Shown here in pieces: positions 1 through 6,881 of a stretch of 40,683 nt of DNA. Origin of the DNA: Candidatus Levyibacteriota bacterium (GTDB lineage Bacteria; Patescibacteriota; Microgenomatia; Levybacterales; UBA12049); NCBI GenBank assembly GCA_017991775.1, contig JAGOPV010000007.1:1-40683 (forward strand). Direction: 5' to 3'. The position numbers and the translations under genes are program-made. The notes under the pieces were generated by a model. The model was given only the letters and a program-made list of their open reading frames with translations. It was not told the origin of the DNA and ran no database searches. The stretch's first letter is position 1; every line of letters starts with the position of its first letter.

Positions 1-512
1 GTCGCAATTTTAACTGGGTAAAGTTAAAGAGACACTCATCCGGCGAGTTGCAGGATACAATTGATTGCGTGATCCTAGGCTACATTTATGGTAGGGGCAA
101 GCGGGTCGACTTTGGGGCAGGGGCACTCCTGGTGGGAATATATGATAAAGAGACAGATGAGTTTGTCTCTGTGAGTAAGATCGGCACAGGGTTATCAGAT
201 GATGAATGGCGAAGTATCAAAGAGAAGACAAAGGGGCTAGAGGTCGATCATAAGCCAGCAAGAGTAAATTCAAAAGTTGAGCCATCTGTTTGGGTCAAAC
301 CAGAGATTGTGATAGAGGTGCTAGCCGATGAGATCACCAGAAGTCCCAATCATACTGCTGGAATGAAGATGAAAGATGGAAAAGTAGAAGAGCCAGGCTA
401 TGCGCTACGATTTCCAAGACTTTTGAAATTTAGAGATGAGGACAAGAAGCCGGAAGATGCGACATCAGTCAAAGAACTAATTGAAATGTTCGATCATCAG
501 TTTGGAAAATAG
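1..512 (+). CDS. ATP-dependent DNA ligase, C-terminal part (gene runs off the left edge)
   Basis: The reading frame is open from base 3, so this is the 3' end of a longer gene; the TTG at base 48 is not the true start. The first residues (FNWVKLKR) match nucleotidyltransferase motif V of ATP-dependent ligases, whose lysines contact the ATP phosphates. The rest matches the ligase OB-fold domain: the LGYIYGRGKR stretch, FGAGALLVGIYD, then VWVKPEIVIEV and GYALRFPRLLKFRDEDK. The enzyme would seal nicks in duplex DNA through an enzyme-AMP intermediate. The adenylated lysine motif (KxDG) lies upstream of the window. The stop codon abuts the stop of the convergent next gene with no gap. Family assignment is firm; length and partner genes are unknown. 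Confidence 0.93.
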   Translation, partial: RNFNWVKLKRHSSGELQDTIDCVILGYIYGRGKRVDFGAGALLVGIYDKETDEFVSVSKIGTGLSDDEWRSIKEKTKGLEVDHKPARVNSKVEPSVWVKPEIVIEVLADEITRSPNHTAGMKMKDGKVEEPGYALRFPRLLKFRDEDKKPEDATSVKELIEMFDHQFGK

Positions 513-989
513 TTATTTCGAAATTATTCTCACAGCCTTGAATGGCGAGCCATTTCCCCTGTGTGAGACAATCTTGTTTATTCCTATTTGGCTTTCTTCA
601 ACACGACCACTCTCATCTGAGTATCCTTGAATGATAGGTGGGCTTGTAATGGATCCGTCATTTGCTACCTCAATAACCCCTTTTATTGGAATTGGACTAA
701 CCTCAAGAGTCTTAGCCTCTTCAGGAGTTAGAGCACCTCCGTGTTCAAAAAGCTCTCTGGAAACTTCACTTAGGGGATGAGTATTCAAATCTCGATCGAA
801 TGCATATCCATAAAGTAGAAGAGATTCTGCATCTAAAGCATTAGGTCTAGCTGGAGTTGATGTTTCAGGTAGAGCTAAGAGTTTTTTTGAAGTAGGCTCG
901 AGCTTTGATGGATTTGATTTATGCTCCGATGATGCTGGGCCACGAGATAAGAAGTGTTCAAAAATAGCCATAGATTTCGACCTATCCAA
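513..989 (-). CDS. hypothetical protein
   Basis: I do not recognise this 158-residue protein. It is soluble, with no signal peptide or membrane segment; the N-terminal third is rich in Ser, Pro and Lys and probably disordered, and the rest looks folded and acidic. The start is uncertain: a TTG at 989 gives MDRSKSMAIF, while an ATG at 971 (MAIFEHFL) has a weak AGG upstream and may be the real start. A promoter lies about 35 nt before the TTG, so unlike many neighbours it would have a short leader. It ends tail to tail with the DNA ligase gene. Confidence 0.6.
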   Translation of the reverse strand: MDRSKSMAIFEHFLSRGPASSEHKSNPSKLEPTSKKLLALPETSTPARPNALDAESLLLYGYAFDRDLNTHPLSEVSRELFEHGGALTPEEAKTLEVSPIPIKGVIEVANDGSITSPPIIQGYSDESGRVEESQIGINKIVSHRGNGSPFKAVRIISK

Positions 990-1021
990 AAACCAAGAGG
1001 TTTCCCGAGGGGTATGTCTCT

Positions 1022-1051
1022 AGTATAGGGCAGATGTGACGTTGGTGGCAA
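1022..1051 (-). promoter_or_regulatory. promoter for the minus-strand hypothetical gene
   Basis: Read on the minus strand: TTGCCA (1051-1046), an 18-nt spacer, and TATACT (1027-1022). Transcription would start near 1015, leaving a leader of 25-45 nt. Confidence 0.5.
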
Positions 1052-1170
1052 GCTTTTCAATATCTTTCTTACACTTTAAGATTGCATGTATGTACAAATC
1101 TTGGTGCGTGGAGATATAATGTGGGAAGTAGGTCTTCAGAGAGAAGACACGAGAGGGGGTGAGTTATTAA

Positions 1171-1614
1171 ATGGCAAATACAAACAAAACAGGCAATGAC
1201 ATCATCGTAACCATGGAGGAATTCTTTAAAAAGGCACCTGCTCTTCCAGCAAATGCTCGAGAGTTCATCGTTAAGATCACTCCTTGGTTCGCAATCATCT
1301 TCGGAGTTCTTGGTGTTTTAGCAGGACTCGCAGCAGTTGGTGTTTCACCAGTTGCAGTTCTTGGAGGCGTTCAGGCTGGGGGATCAGTTCTCATCAGTGG
1401 CGTTCTCGCAATCGTAACAAGTGTCATCATGATCATGGCATATCCAAAGCTCAAGAATTCACAGATGGCCGGCTGGAAGCTTTTATTCTGGTCTCAAGCA
1501 ATTAGTGTATTATCATCACTTCTTGCTGGAGGTCTTAATGGTATAGTCGGAACTGTTGTTGGAGCATTAATTGGATTTTATATCCTGTTCCAAATTAAGT
1601 CTTACTACAAGTAG
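1171..1614 (+). CDS. small four-helix membrane protein, unknown function
   Basis: A 147-residue integral membrane protein. After a soluble N-terminus of about 35 residues (TMEEFFKKAPALPANAREF), four hydrophobic segments follow at about 38-60, 68-92, 100-120 and 122-143, ending in a basic tail (QIKSYYK). Gly/Ala-rich helices resemble small membrane proteins common in Patescibacteria genomes, but I cannot name a family. The ATG has a strong Shine-Dalgarno sequence (GGGGGTGA, 9 nt upstream). A TATAAT box near 1115 and a small hairpin (GTCTTC/GAAGAC) lie in the leader. A strong terminator follows, so it is probably a single-gene transcript. Confidence 0.8.
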   Translation: MANTNKTGNDIIVTMEEFFKKAPALPANAREFIVKITPWFAIIFGVLGVLAGLAAVGVSPVAVLGGVQAGGSVLISGVLAIVTSVIMIMAYPKLKNSQMAGWKLLFWSQAISVLSSLLAGGLNGIVGTVVGALIGFYILFQIKSYYK

Positions 1615-1631
1615 GCTTAGGATTTATTAGG

Positions 1632-1674
1632 CAACCCACATCTTGATTTATCAAGTGTGGGTTGTTCTCGTTTT
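1632..1674 (+). terminator. intrinsic terminator
   Basis: CAACCCACA and CTTGA pair with TCAAG and TGTGGGTTG around a TTTA loop, followed by a T-rich tract (TTCTCGTTTT). It ends the small membrane protein gene. Confidence 0.85.
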
Positions 1675-1702
1675 GAGCCTCTTTAAGTCAAAAAAAAGAT
1701 GT

Positions 1703-1710
1703 GCTATAGT
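1703..1710 (+). promoter_or_regulatory. -10 box placing the pth start codon at the transcript 5' end
   Basis: TATAGT at 1705-1710 lies 8 nt before the ATG of peptidyl-tRNA hydrolase, with no Shine-Dalgarno between. The mRNA would begin at or next to the start codon. A weak -35 (TTTAAG) sits 16 nt upstream of the box. Confidence 0.5.
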
Positions 1711-1718
1711 GGTGTCAC

Positions 1719-2360
1719 ATGAAGCTAATCGTTGGTCTTGGTAATCCTGGAGAAGAACATCGCAATACTCGCCACAACCTCGGCTTTTTAGTAGTCGAGC
1801 AATTCCTCAAAGATATGCAGCCACCAGAAAAGGCTGTATGGACACACGAGAAGAAGTTTAAAGGTGAAATATCGTCATTTGAATACAAGCCCTCAAATGG
1901 CGACTTGTTCAAGGTTGTTCTTCTGAAGCCGCAGACCTACATGAATCTTTCAGGGGAGTCAGTTGCCCTCATAAAGAATTTTTATAAGATTGAGTCGGAG
2001 GATATCTGGGCAATTCATGATGATCTTGATTTACCAGTGGGTGGGATCAAGATACGACTTGGTGGAGCTGCCGGTGGACATCACGGTGTTGAGTCAGTCA
2101 TCGCACAGTTAGGAACAGATCAGTTTTATCGATTTAAAGTAGGCATTGGGTCACCTGTCGAGAAGAAGATTGATCCAGATGGCGAGATCCATATGAAAAA
2201 GTCACTCTCTCGTGGCAAGGTGGATAACTATGTCCTCGGAGTTTTTGATGATCATGATGAGCCCAAGATCAAGCATGCTATTAAGACTTGCTCTCGTGCA
2301 CTCGAGTTAGCACTAGAAAAGGATATCTTAGCCTCCCAGAACATGTACAACACCAAATAG
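1719..2360 (+). CDS. pth: peptidyl-tRNA hydrolase
   Basis: Cytosolic enzyme that hydrolyses the ester bond of peptidyl-tRNAs released from stalled ribosomes, recycling tRNA. Family hallmarks are visible: GLGNPG with Asn9, NTRHN with catalytic His19, KPQTYMNLSG around residue 68, the HDDLDLPVG segment with the catalytic Asp, and GGAAGGHHGVESV. At 213 residues it is slightly longer than the usual 185-200 because of inserts near residues 34-55 and 150-170 (EKKIDPDGEIHMKKS). There is no Shine-Dalgarno; the -10 box 8 nt upstream implies a leaderless mRNA. The hypothetical gene at 2392 follows after 31 nt and has its own weak TATAGA box. Confidence 0.97.
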   Translation: MKLIVGLGNPGEEHRNTRHNLGFLVVEQFLKDMQPPEKAVWTHEKKFKGEISSFEYKPSNGDLFKVVLLKPQTYMNLSGESVALIKNFYKIESEDIWAIHDDLDLPVGGIKIRLGGAAGGHHGVESVIAQLGTDQFYRFKVGIGSPVEKKIDPDGEIHMKKSLSRGKVDNYVLGVFDDHDEPKIKHAIKTCSRALELALEKDILASQNMYNTK

Positions 2361-2391
2361 GTGTGCTACAAATGGTATAGAGTCAGAAAAT

Positions 2392-4380
2392 ATGTCAGAA
2401 CAGAGTGAAGCATCTATACCAGCAGAAGTTCCGCAATCCAACTCAGAAGAGCATGGCGATGTTCTTGTAAAAAAAGACGCAACAGCTCCATTAGACTCCT
2501 CAATATTTACAGGAGAGCATATAGTTCCCGTGAATTGGGATATACAAAATGTCTCAGGATTTGTTGAATTTATGAAGCAACAGCCTGAGGGCAGGTATCA
2601 GAAAGTGGGTCCAGATAATCAGATATTTGGCGGTGCCCCTGAAGCAGCTTTTGGACATGTAACTGAGATAGATGCCTCTGGTAAGAAAAGAAATGTTGGT
2701 CACACAGCAGATGGAATTGTCCTAAAACTACCTACTGTGAACATTTCAAAACCAGAGGAAGGGTATTTTGATAGTAGAAATCATAACTATGGTGAGTCCC
2801 TCGCAGTAGAATTAATGAAAGATCTTAGAGCGAGTAAAGAGATGCCGTTTATTATGTCTCGGCGGTCTAATGATTCTGAGGGAACAGATCTTTTGTATGA
2901 TGTCGGACAGGACGGTGTCGCAATGTATGCGCTAGATGAGTCTTCAAGCTCTGCTCACAAAGCCTCTCGAGAAGGGGAGTTTGAGAGATTTGCAACGATT
3001 TATGACAATGAAGGTAATGATGTCCGTTTTTTTATAAGGACAAAGAATGGTGAGGGCATCGAGGCAAGCCCATCACTTCTTCAGAGTCGGGCTGCATTAG
3101 CGCTTGAAACATGGCGGACCCTTGAAAATAAAAAGCAAGCTAGTCTAGAGCGAAATGCAGAGCGGGAATTTCCTCGAAGTACACTTCTCATAGACAGCTC
3201 GCTTCCAGCAGCTGTAGGAGCACAAGATAATGAAAAGCCGTCAGAAAAAGATGATACATTGGCACAAGTAGCTGATCAGAATGAGCAAGATAATGCTACT
3301 AAACTAGCTGAAGTTCAGGATCGAATTGAGGATCGTGTGGGAAAAGCAAAAGAGGAGATCAATATCTCGAGTGTTGTAAGTGCTTTTGATCAAAAACCCG
3401 CCCTAGAGAGTCTTGAGCTTCCAGACCAAAGAGGGCTTTCTCGACGAACTTTATTGAAAGGTGTTGCTGGTACGCTGCTTGGTGGTATTAGTGGCTTATT
3501 TGCTAGAAAGGTGCTTGCTCCAGGGTCCCAGCCTAATTCCATACAAGCTGTGACACACAGTGTTCCGACTGCGACACCTACCTCTGAAATAAGAGAGCAG
3601 CCAACTCGAACTGCAACGCCGCAACCAACAGCAACGTCAACCCCGTCTCCCGAATCGACATATACTGCAACTGCGGAGTCAACCAGTACGAGTACTCCTA
3701 CCAAAGAGCCGACAAGCACTCCTCCTCAAGAGACAGAGACGAGTACTCCTGAGCCCGAGCCAACAGAAGTAGAAACGATAGTGCCAACTGCTCAGCCAAC
3801 TGAACTGCCTACAGAAGTCCCAACAGAAGTGTCTACAAAAGAGCCGACAGAAATTCCTGTAGTTCCAACGCCTGATATTGATGAAATTCTAAAAGATTCT
3901 GAATCAGTTACGATCGCAGAAAATGGAACAATTTCTGAATCGATCGCTAAGCTAAATGGAAAAGATATCTCTACTCCTGAAGGACAGGAGTGGTGGAAAG
4001 AAAATTATTGGTACGCTGTAGAGCAGTTAGGAGCTTTTGAGCTTGCTAACTACGAAACTCTAGAGGAATCTTTTAAAGCTCGAAGTGTTGATTCAGACGG
4101 ACAAGAAGTTGAAATGGTGGCTGCCTCATTTCCTGAGGGATATCCTTCAAGGAAAGATATTCTTCAATGGATAGAACAGGCAAAGCAGGCGATGGGAGAC
4201 ATGGGGGTAGATCCAGATACATTACCAATCACCTATCAGGGGAAAGAGAATGACTTGAATACCATTGATCCGTTACTCCAGCTTCAAGAGGCATTGCACT
4301 GGGTGACTAAAGACGTAAGACTTTCTGTCCCTGATCCCAAGTACTCCTCAGCTATTATTGAATACTATTCTTCTAGATAA
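2392..4380 (+). CDS. membrane-anchored protein with internal twin-arginine motif and Pro/Thr stalk
   Basis: A 662-residue protein I cannot assign to a family. Residues 1-345 are hydrophilic, with a charged helix-prone stretch at about 285-325. Residues 349-373 read SRRTLLKG, then a Gly-rich hydrophobic helix (VAGTLLGGISGLFA), then RKVLA, which looks like a Tat-type signal or anchor placed inside the protein. Residues 380-500 form a low-complexity Thr/Pro/Glu/Ser linker typical of extracellular stalks. The final 160 residues are acidic and look folded. The likely topology is an N-terminal domain inside and a stalk plus C-terminal domain outside. It follows pth closely; a TATAGA box 10 nt before the ATG suggests an almost leaderless transcript. 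Confidence 0.75.
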   Translation: MSEQSEASIPAEVPQSNSEEHGDVLVKKDATAPLDSSIFTGEHIVPVNWDIQNVSGFVEFMKQQPEGRYQKVGPDNQIFGGAPEAAFGHVTEIDASGKKRNVGHTADGIVLKLPTVNISKPEEGYFDSRNHNYGESLAVELMKDLRASKEMPFIMSRRSNDSEGTDLLYDVGQDGVAMYALDESSSSAHKASREGEFERFATIYDNEGNDVRFFIRTKNGEGIEASPSLLQSRAALALETWRTLENKKQASLERNAEREFPRSTLLIDSSLPAAVGAQDNEKPSEKDDTLAQVADQNEQDNATKLAEVQDRIEDRVGKAKEEINISSVVSAFDQKPALESLELPDQRGLSRRTLLKGVAGTLLGGISGLFARKVLAPGSQPNSIQAVTHSVPTATPTSEIREQPTRTATPQPTATSTPSPESTYTATAESTSTSTPTKEPTSTPPQETETSTPEPEPTEVETIVPTAQPTELPTEVPTEVSTKEPTEIPVVPTPDIDEILKDSESVTIAENGTISESIAKLNGKDISTPEGQEWWKENYWYAVEQLGAFELANYETLEESFKARSVDSDGQEVEMVAASFPEGYPSRKDILQWIEQAKQAMGDMGVDPDTLPITYQGKENDLNTIDPLLQLQEALHWVTKDVRLSVPDPKYSSAIIEYYSSR

Positions 4381-4422
4381 TCCCTACACCCAGGATACTT
4401 GGCGTAGTGGTTGATACGCTAT

Positions 4423-4428
4423 AATATT
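4423..4428 (+). promoter_or_regulatory. TATAAT box, leaderless start of the next gene
   Basis: A consensus TATAAT ends six bases before the ATG at 4432, with TTGGCG about 15 nt upstream of it. There is no Shine-Dalgarno. Confidence 0.5.
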
Positions 4429-4431
4429 GTT

Positions 4432-4725
4432 ATGCAGTCTATCAAGTCAGTCCTCGATAAATTTAACCCCACAACTGATAAGTATATCTCTCGTGAATTT
4501 CAGACATTTGGAATACATCTCTCAGAAAGCCTGGATGATTATAAGCACAAGAGTCTTTATATCAAGCTCTCAAAGACAGTGCACCGATCAATTCTTGAAA
4601 AAGCACTCTCATTTGCCATTGATAGCAATGCTAAGAACAAAGGCGCACTTTTTATGTGGAAGTTGAAGGAGCTGCGAGAGCTTGAGAAAAAAGCAGCTGA
4701 AAAAATGCAGCAGAAACTCTTGTAA
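4432..4725 (+). CDS. small hypothetical protein
   Basis: A 97-residue basic, mostly helical soluble protein of unknown function, ending in a Lys/Glu-rich helix (ELEKKAAEKMQQKLL). I chose the ATG at 4432 over the in-frame TTG at 4411 because a TATAAT box lies between them: a transcript from that box cannot include the TTG. The FGIHLSESLDDYKHKSLYIKL segment suggests a real folded core. It sits alone between the stalk protein and the ATL gene, followed by an AT-rich stretch with an imperfect hairpin (GATATT...AATATC, 4755-4788). Confidence 0.65.
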   Translation: MQSIKSVLDKFNPTTDKYISREFQTFGIHLSESLDDYKHKSLYIKLSKTVHRSILEKALSFAIDSNAKNKGALFMWKLKELRELEKKAAEKMQQKLL

Positions 4726-4819
4726 CGCAAGATATTCAGAGATTAGGATACTACGATATTAAGAGGAAAGTACCCTTCCCTCAATATCTTAATTTCTCAG
4801 TATCTTAATATCAAATTTT

Positions 4820-5203
4820 ATGAAGACATCTCCTTTTAAAGATAAGGTTATCTCCATTGTCAATTCTATTCCAAAAGGTAAGGTCGTGAGTTACGGGCAG
4901 GTAGCTGCCTACGCTGGAGTACCACGAGCAGCGCGTGAAGTTGGGTGGATTATGAATGAATTAGGCGGGGAAGTGCCTTGGTGGAGGGTGCTCAACAACA
5001 AAGGTTACATCAGTATTCGTGGAAATGCGACTGCAGATAAGGAATTACAGAAGAAACTTTTAGAAGCAGAAGACATAGAAGTCTCTAGTGATTACGAGCT
5101 AGATATGAAGAAATATCGTTACTCTCCCGACCCGAAGATCTTAGAGGGATACGGAAATTCAGATGATTACATCACTACCCTCATTGCAAAATACAAACTC
5201 TGA
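4820..5203 (+). CDS. alkyltransferase-like (ATL) DNA-binding protein
   Basis: Related to the DNA-binding domain of O6-alkylguanine-DNA alkyltransferase (MGMT/Ogt). Visible landmarks are IPKGKVVSYGQVAAYAG (winged-helix region), PRAAREVGWIMN with the Arg finger that rotates the base out, and the active-site loop, which reads PWWRV where alkyltransferases have PCHRV. The acceptor Cys is Trp and the following His is also Trp. ATL proteins of this type cannot transfer alkyl groups; known members bind O6-alkylguanine and hand the lesion to nucleotide excision repair. At 127 residues it is a single domain with a C-terminal tail rich in Tyr, Lys and Asp. There is no clear Shine-Dalgarno. Confidence 0.9.
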   Translation: MKTSPFKDKVISIVNSIPKGKVVSYGQVAAYAGVPRAAREVGWIMNELGGEVPWWRVLNNKGYISIRGNATADKELQKKLLEAEDIEVSSDYELDMKKYRYSPDPKILEGYGNSDDYITTLIAKYKL

Positions 5204-5211
5204 GAATAACA

Positions 5212-5235
5212 GTACGATGCATTAATGCATCGTAC
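5212..5235. repeat. 24-bp perfect palindrome, left copy
   Basis: Each half reads GTACGATGCATT and the second half is its exact reverse complement. An identical copy occurs at 6846-6869. The copy begins 8 nt after the ATL stop codon and has no T-run, so it is not a normal terminator. The two copies bracket three unusual genes. Confidence 0.9.
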
Positions 5236-5248
5236 AAAACACCAGTAT

Positions 5249-5277
5249 TTGAATTGGCTTCGGATCAGGTATATAAT
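5249..5277 (+). promoter_or_regulatory. promoter of the palindrome-bracketed gene trio
   Basis: TTGAAT (5249-5254), a 17-nt spacer and a consensus TATAAT (5272-5277). It lies just inside the left palindrome and gives a leader of about 55 nt before the Shine-Dalgarno-led first gene. Confidence 0.7.
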
Positions 5278-5337
5278 CCACCTCATCTTTGCATGGCAGG
5301 TTGCCAGCAAGAAAGATCATAGTAAGGGAGAGATCTC

Positions 5338-5775
5338 ATGCCAGATTTTTTTAGGCAAGATCTTGTTGGCTCAACAAGTGCATTGCCTGAGATTCAAGAT
5401 GCTGAAGCCGAAGCTTGGGGAATTATCAATGCTTGCGAAGCTGCAAGTCTTCTGCTTGAAAGTATTGTATACAACCCAGGTCTGCCTGAGAAGGACACAG
5501 GCGGTCCGAAGCATAGTACAGATATGATTCATCGGACCACTGTAATCGTCAATCGGCGATTTTCAGGTGCTGGTGGGACTCAGCAAATACTTCTCTCAAT
5601 TGGTCCCAAGGAGGTGTGGAAACAACTTCTTGGAGTCGAGATCTCTGTGCGCCGTCTCGATACAGGCGCTATCATGGCAAGGAGCAAAGTTGGCGAAGAG
5701 GCTTACGTCAGATTTCCTGATGTTTCTTTTCACCATGCGTATATTTTCAGGCTAGAAGAGCCTGTCTCAGAATAA
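5338..5775 (+). CDS. hypothetical protein, first of a bracketed trio
   Basis: A 145-residue soluble protein of no family I recognise. The N-terminal half is helical and acidic (EIQDAEAEAWGIINACEAASLLLESIV); the C-terminal half looks like beta strands (TTVIVNRRFSGAGG, QQILLSIGP, VEISVRRLDTG, AYVRFPDVSFHHAYIFRLEE). The start ATG has a good Shine-Dalgarno (GGGAGAG) and its own promoter. The second gene begins 37 nt downstream behind another Shine-Dalgarno, so the two form an operon. Base composition and use of translation signals differ from most neighbouring leaderless genes, which suggests recent arrival. Confidence 0.75.
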   Translation: MPDFFRQDLVGSTSALPEIQDAEAEAWGIINACEAASLLLESIVYNPGLPEKDTGGPKHSTDMIHRTTVIVNRRFSGAGGTQQILLSIGPKEVWKQLLGVEISVRRLDTGAIMARSKVGEEAYVRFPDVSFHHAYIFRLEEPVSE

Positions 5776-5812
5776 ACCCTTGAGATTTCAGGGGCTTAGA
5801 AAGGAGATCGAA

Positions 5813-6226
5813 ATGCCTTTTAAGGCGATCGAACGGACTGCGCCGGTAAAAACGCTACGCGAGTTCCAGGTGCTATTAATGGGCTATGTCTTTAGCGTAG
5901 AGAAGGTCGAGTCAGGGAACGTCTCGCTCTACGGCGTCGACATCAGCCATCGCGTCGAAGTCGGAGAAGTTGCAAGAGACGGAATTTATCTTGTTCGTCT
6001 CGAATTTCAATTTCCTGGGCAGTTCTCTATCGGCTCATTTGAGCCAGAACTCGTGTTCAAGAGCAGGGTCTCGGGCATTGAACATTCTGTCCCATTTATT
6101 GTAGATAGGGACAGAATGGCAGAGGTCCAGTCGTACTGCATATTGGGGGATTATGAACTGACAATCAAGTTCTGCTCAACACACCGGCAGTACTGGGAAT
6201 GGGAGCGAACGCTATATCGCTTGTAA
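5813..6226 (+). CDS. hypothetical protein, second of the trio
   Basis: A 137-residue protein of unknown function, apparently mostly beta: alternating strands such as VLLMGYVFSVEKVESG, NVSLYGVDISHRVEVGE, GIYLVRLEFQFPGQFSIGSF and YELTIKFC. No signal peptide or membrane helix is seen. The ATG at 5813 is chosen over an upstream in-frame start at 5780 because AAAGGAG lies at the ideal distance before it. GC-rich third positions (for example the run CTCTACGGCGTCGACATC) set it apart from the flanking genes. An intrinsic terminator follows 9 nt after the stop, closing the two-gene operon. Confidence 0.75.
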   Translation: MPFKAIERTAPVKTLREFQVLLMGYVFSVEKVESGNVSLYGVDISHRVEVGEVARDGIYLVRLEFQFPGQFSIGSFEPELVFKSRVSGIEHSVPFIVDRDRMAEVQSYCILGDYELTIKFCSTHRQYWEWERTLYRL

Positions 6227-6235
6227 TTTTTATTG

Positions 6236-6267
6236 CACCGTCTCCATTCAGGGGACGGTGTTTTTTT
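6236..6267 (+). terminator. intrinsic terminator
   Basis: CACCGTC pairs with GACGGTG across an 11-nt loop, followed by seven T. It ends the first two genes of the trio. Confidence 0.92.
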
Positions 6268-6377
6268 CTTGGCGTAAGCTCCCACAGCTTATAGTTTGAA
6301 TTTTTCCTCATTTTTTGCTACGATACACCTCGTTTCTGCAGGTTGCAGACAGCACTTTTTATTAGACAGGAGAAGTC

Positions 6378-6752
6378 ATGTCGAAGGTTTCCGAAAGACT
6401 TGAAATCCTCGTTGAGACGATACCGACCGTTGAGGCCGACAAGCGACCACTCATGGTGAGAGTGGCGCAGGCCCTCTGCGATGAGGGCTTTGGCGCCAAA
6501 GAGGTTTGTGAGGCGATGACCTCTCCCAAGAACTGGGCAGACGCCATGAGTACAAACATCATGGGCGTCCACACGGTTTTGATCGACGGGTTCCAGATGG
6601 GCTGGATTCCAGCGCCCGGAGGCGTGTTTGGTCGGCTTGACGATTACGACATCGATGAAGCCACGGATGACACGCTTTCGAGCGAGGAATTCGTGCACGA
6701 ACTCTTAGAGGCCAACTGGCCTCTATCCGAGGCTTACAATCATTCGTATTAA
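6378..6752 (+). CDS. hypothetical protein, third of the trio
   Basis: A 124-residue acidic soluble protein of unknown function. The first 60 residues look helical (ERLEILVETIPTVEADKRP, VRVAQALCDEGFGAKEVCEAM), followed by a Gly/Pro-rich middle and an acidic C-terminus (RLDDYDIDEATDDTLSSEEF). It has its own transcription unit: a TACGAT box near 6320, a leader with a TCTGCA/TGCAGA hairpin (6335-6349), the Shine-Dalgarno AGGAG, and a strong terminator downstream. Codon use is clearly more GC-rich than in the flanking YibE/F and ATL genes. Minus-strand frames opposite it have no promoter or Shine-Dalgarno. Confidence 0.75.
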   Translation: MSKVSERLEILVETIPTVEADKRPLMVRVAQALCDEGFGAKEVCEAMTSPKNWADAMSTNIMGVHTVLIDGFQMGWIPAPGGVFGRLDDYDIDEATDDTLSSEEFVHELLEANWPLSEAYNHSY

Positions 6753-6786
6753 CGATTAGTTCTCCAGCAGTCCTGAACAATTTACG

Positions 6787-6819
6787 CCCGCTCTGCATTT
6801 TTTGCAGGGCGGGTTTTTT
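6787..6819 (+). terminator. intrinsic terminator
   Basis: CCCGC and CTGCA pair with TGCAG and GCGGG around a T-rich loop, followed by six T. It ends the third gene of the trio. Confidence 0.92.
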
Positions 6820-6845
6820 CTTGGGGAAAATTTGAGATTTACACT

Positions 6846-6869
6846 GTACGATGCATTAATGCATCGTAC
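6846..6869. repeat. 24-bp perfect palindrome, right copy
   Basis: Identical to 5212-5235; here the symmetry extends to 26 bp with a flanking T and A. It lies between the trio's last terminator and the stop of the convergent YibE/F gene, 1.6 kb from the left copy. Confidence 0.9.
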
Positions 6870-6881
6870 AGTCTGTTTAAA

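Noticed and set aside
48-50. TTG as the start of the first gene
   Set aside because: The frame is open upstream and encodes ligase motif V (NWVKLKR), so the gene begins outside the window.
875-1060. 61-codon minus-strand frame overlapping the first hypothetical gene
   Set aside because: It overlaps in another frame, spans the promoter and has no Shine-Dalgarno or protein-like composition.
3390-3719. Minus-strand Val/Gly-rich frame opposite the Pro/Thr stalk
   Set aside because: It is the complement of a low-complexity coding repeat; the same artefact occurs at 17284-17577.
4755-4788. Hairpin GATATT...AATATC before the ATL gene as a terminator
   Set aside because: The stem is imperfect and no clean T-run follows; it may be chance in AT-rich sequence.
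6318-6798. Minus-strand frames opposite the third cassette gene
   Set aside because: They lack promoter and ribosome site, while the plus-strand gene has both plus a terminator.
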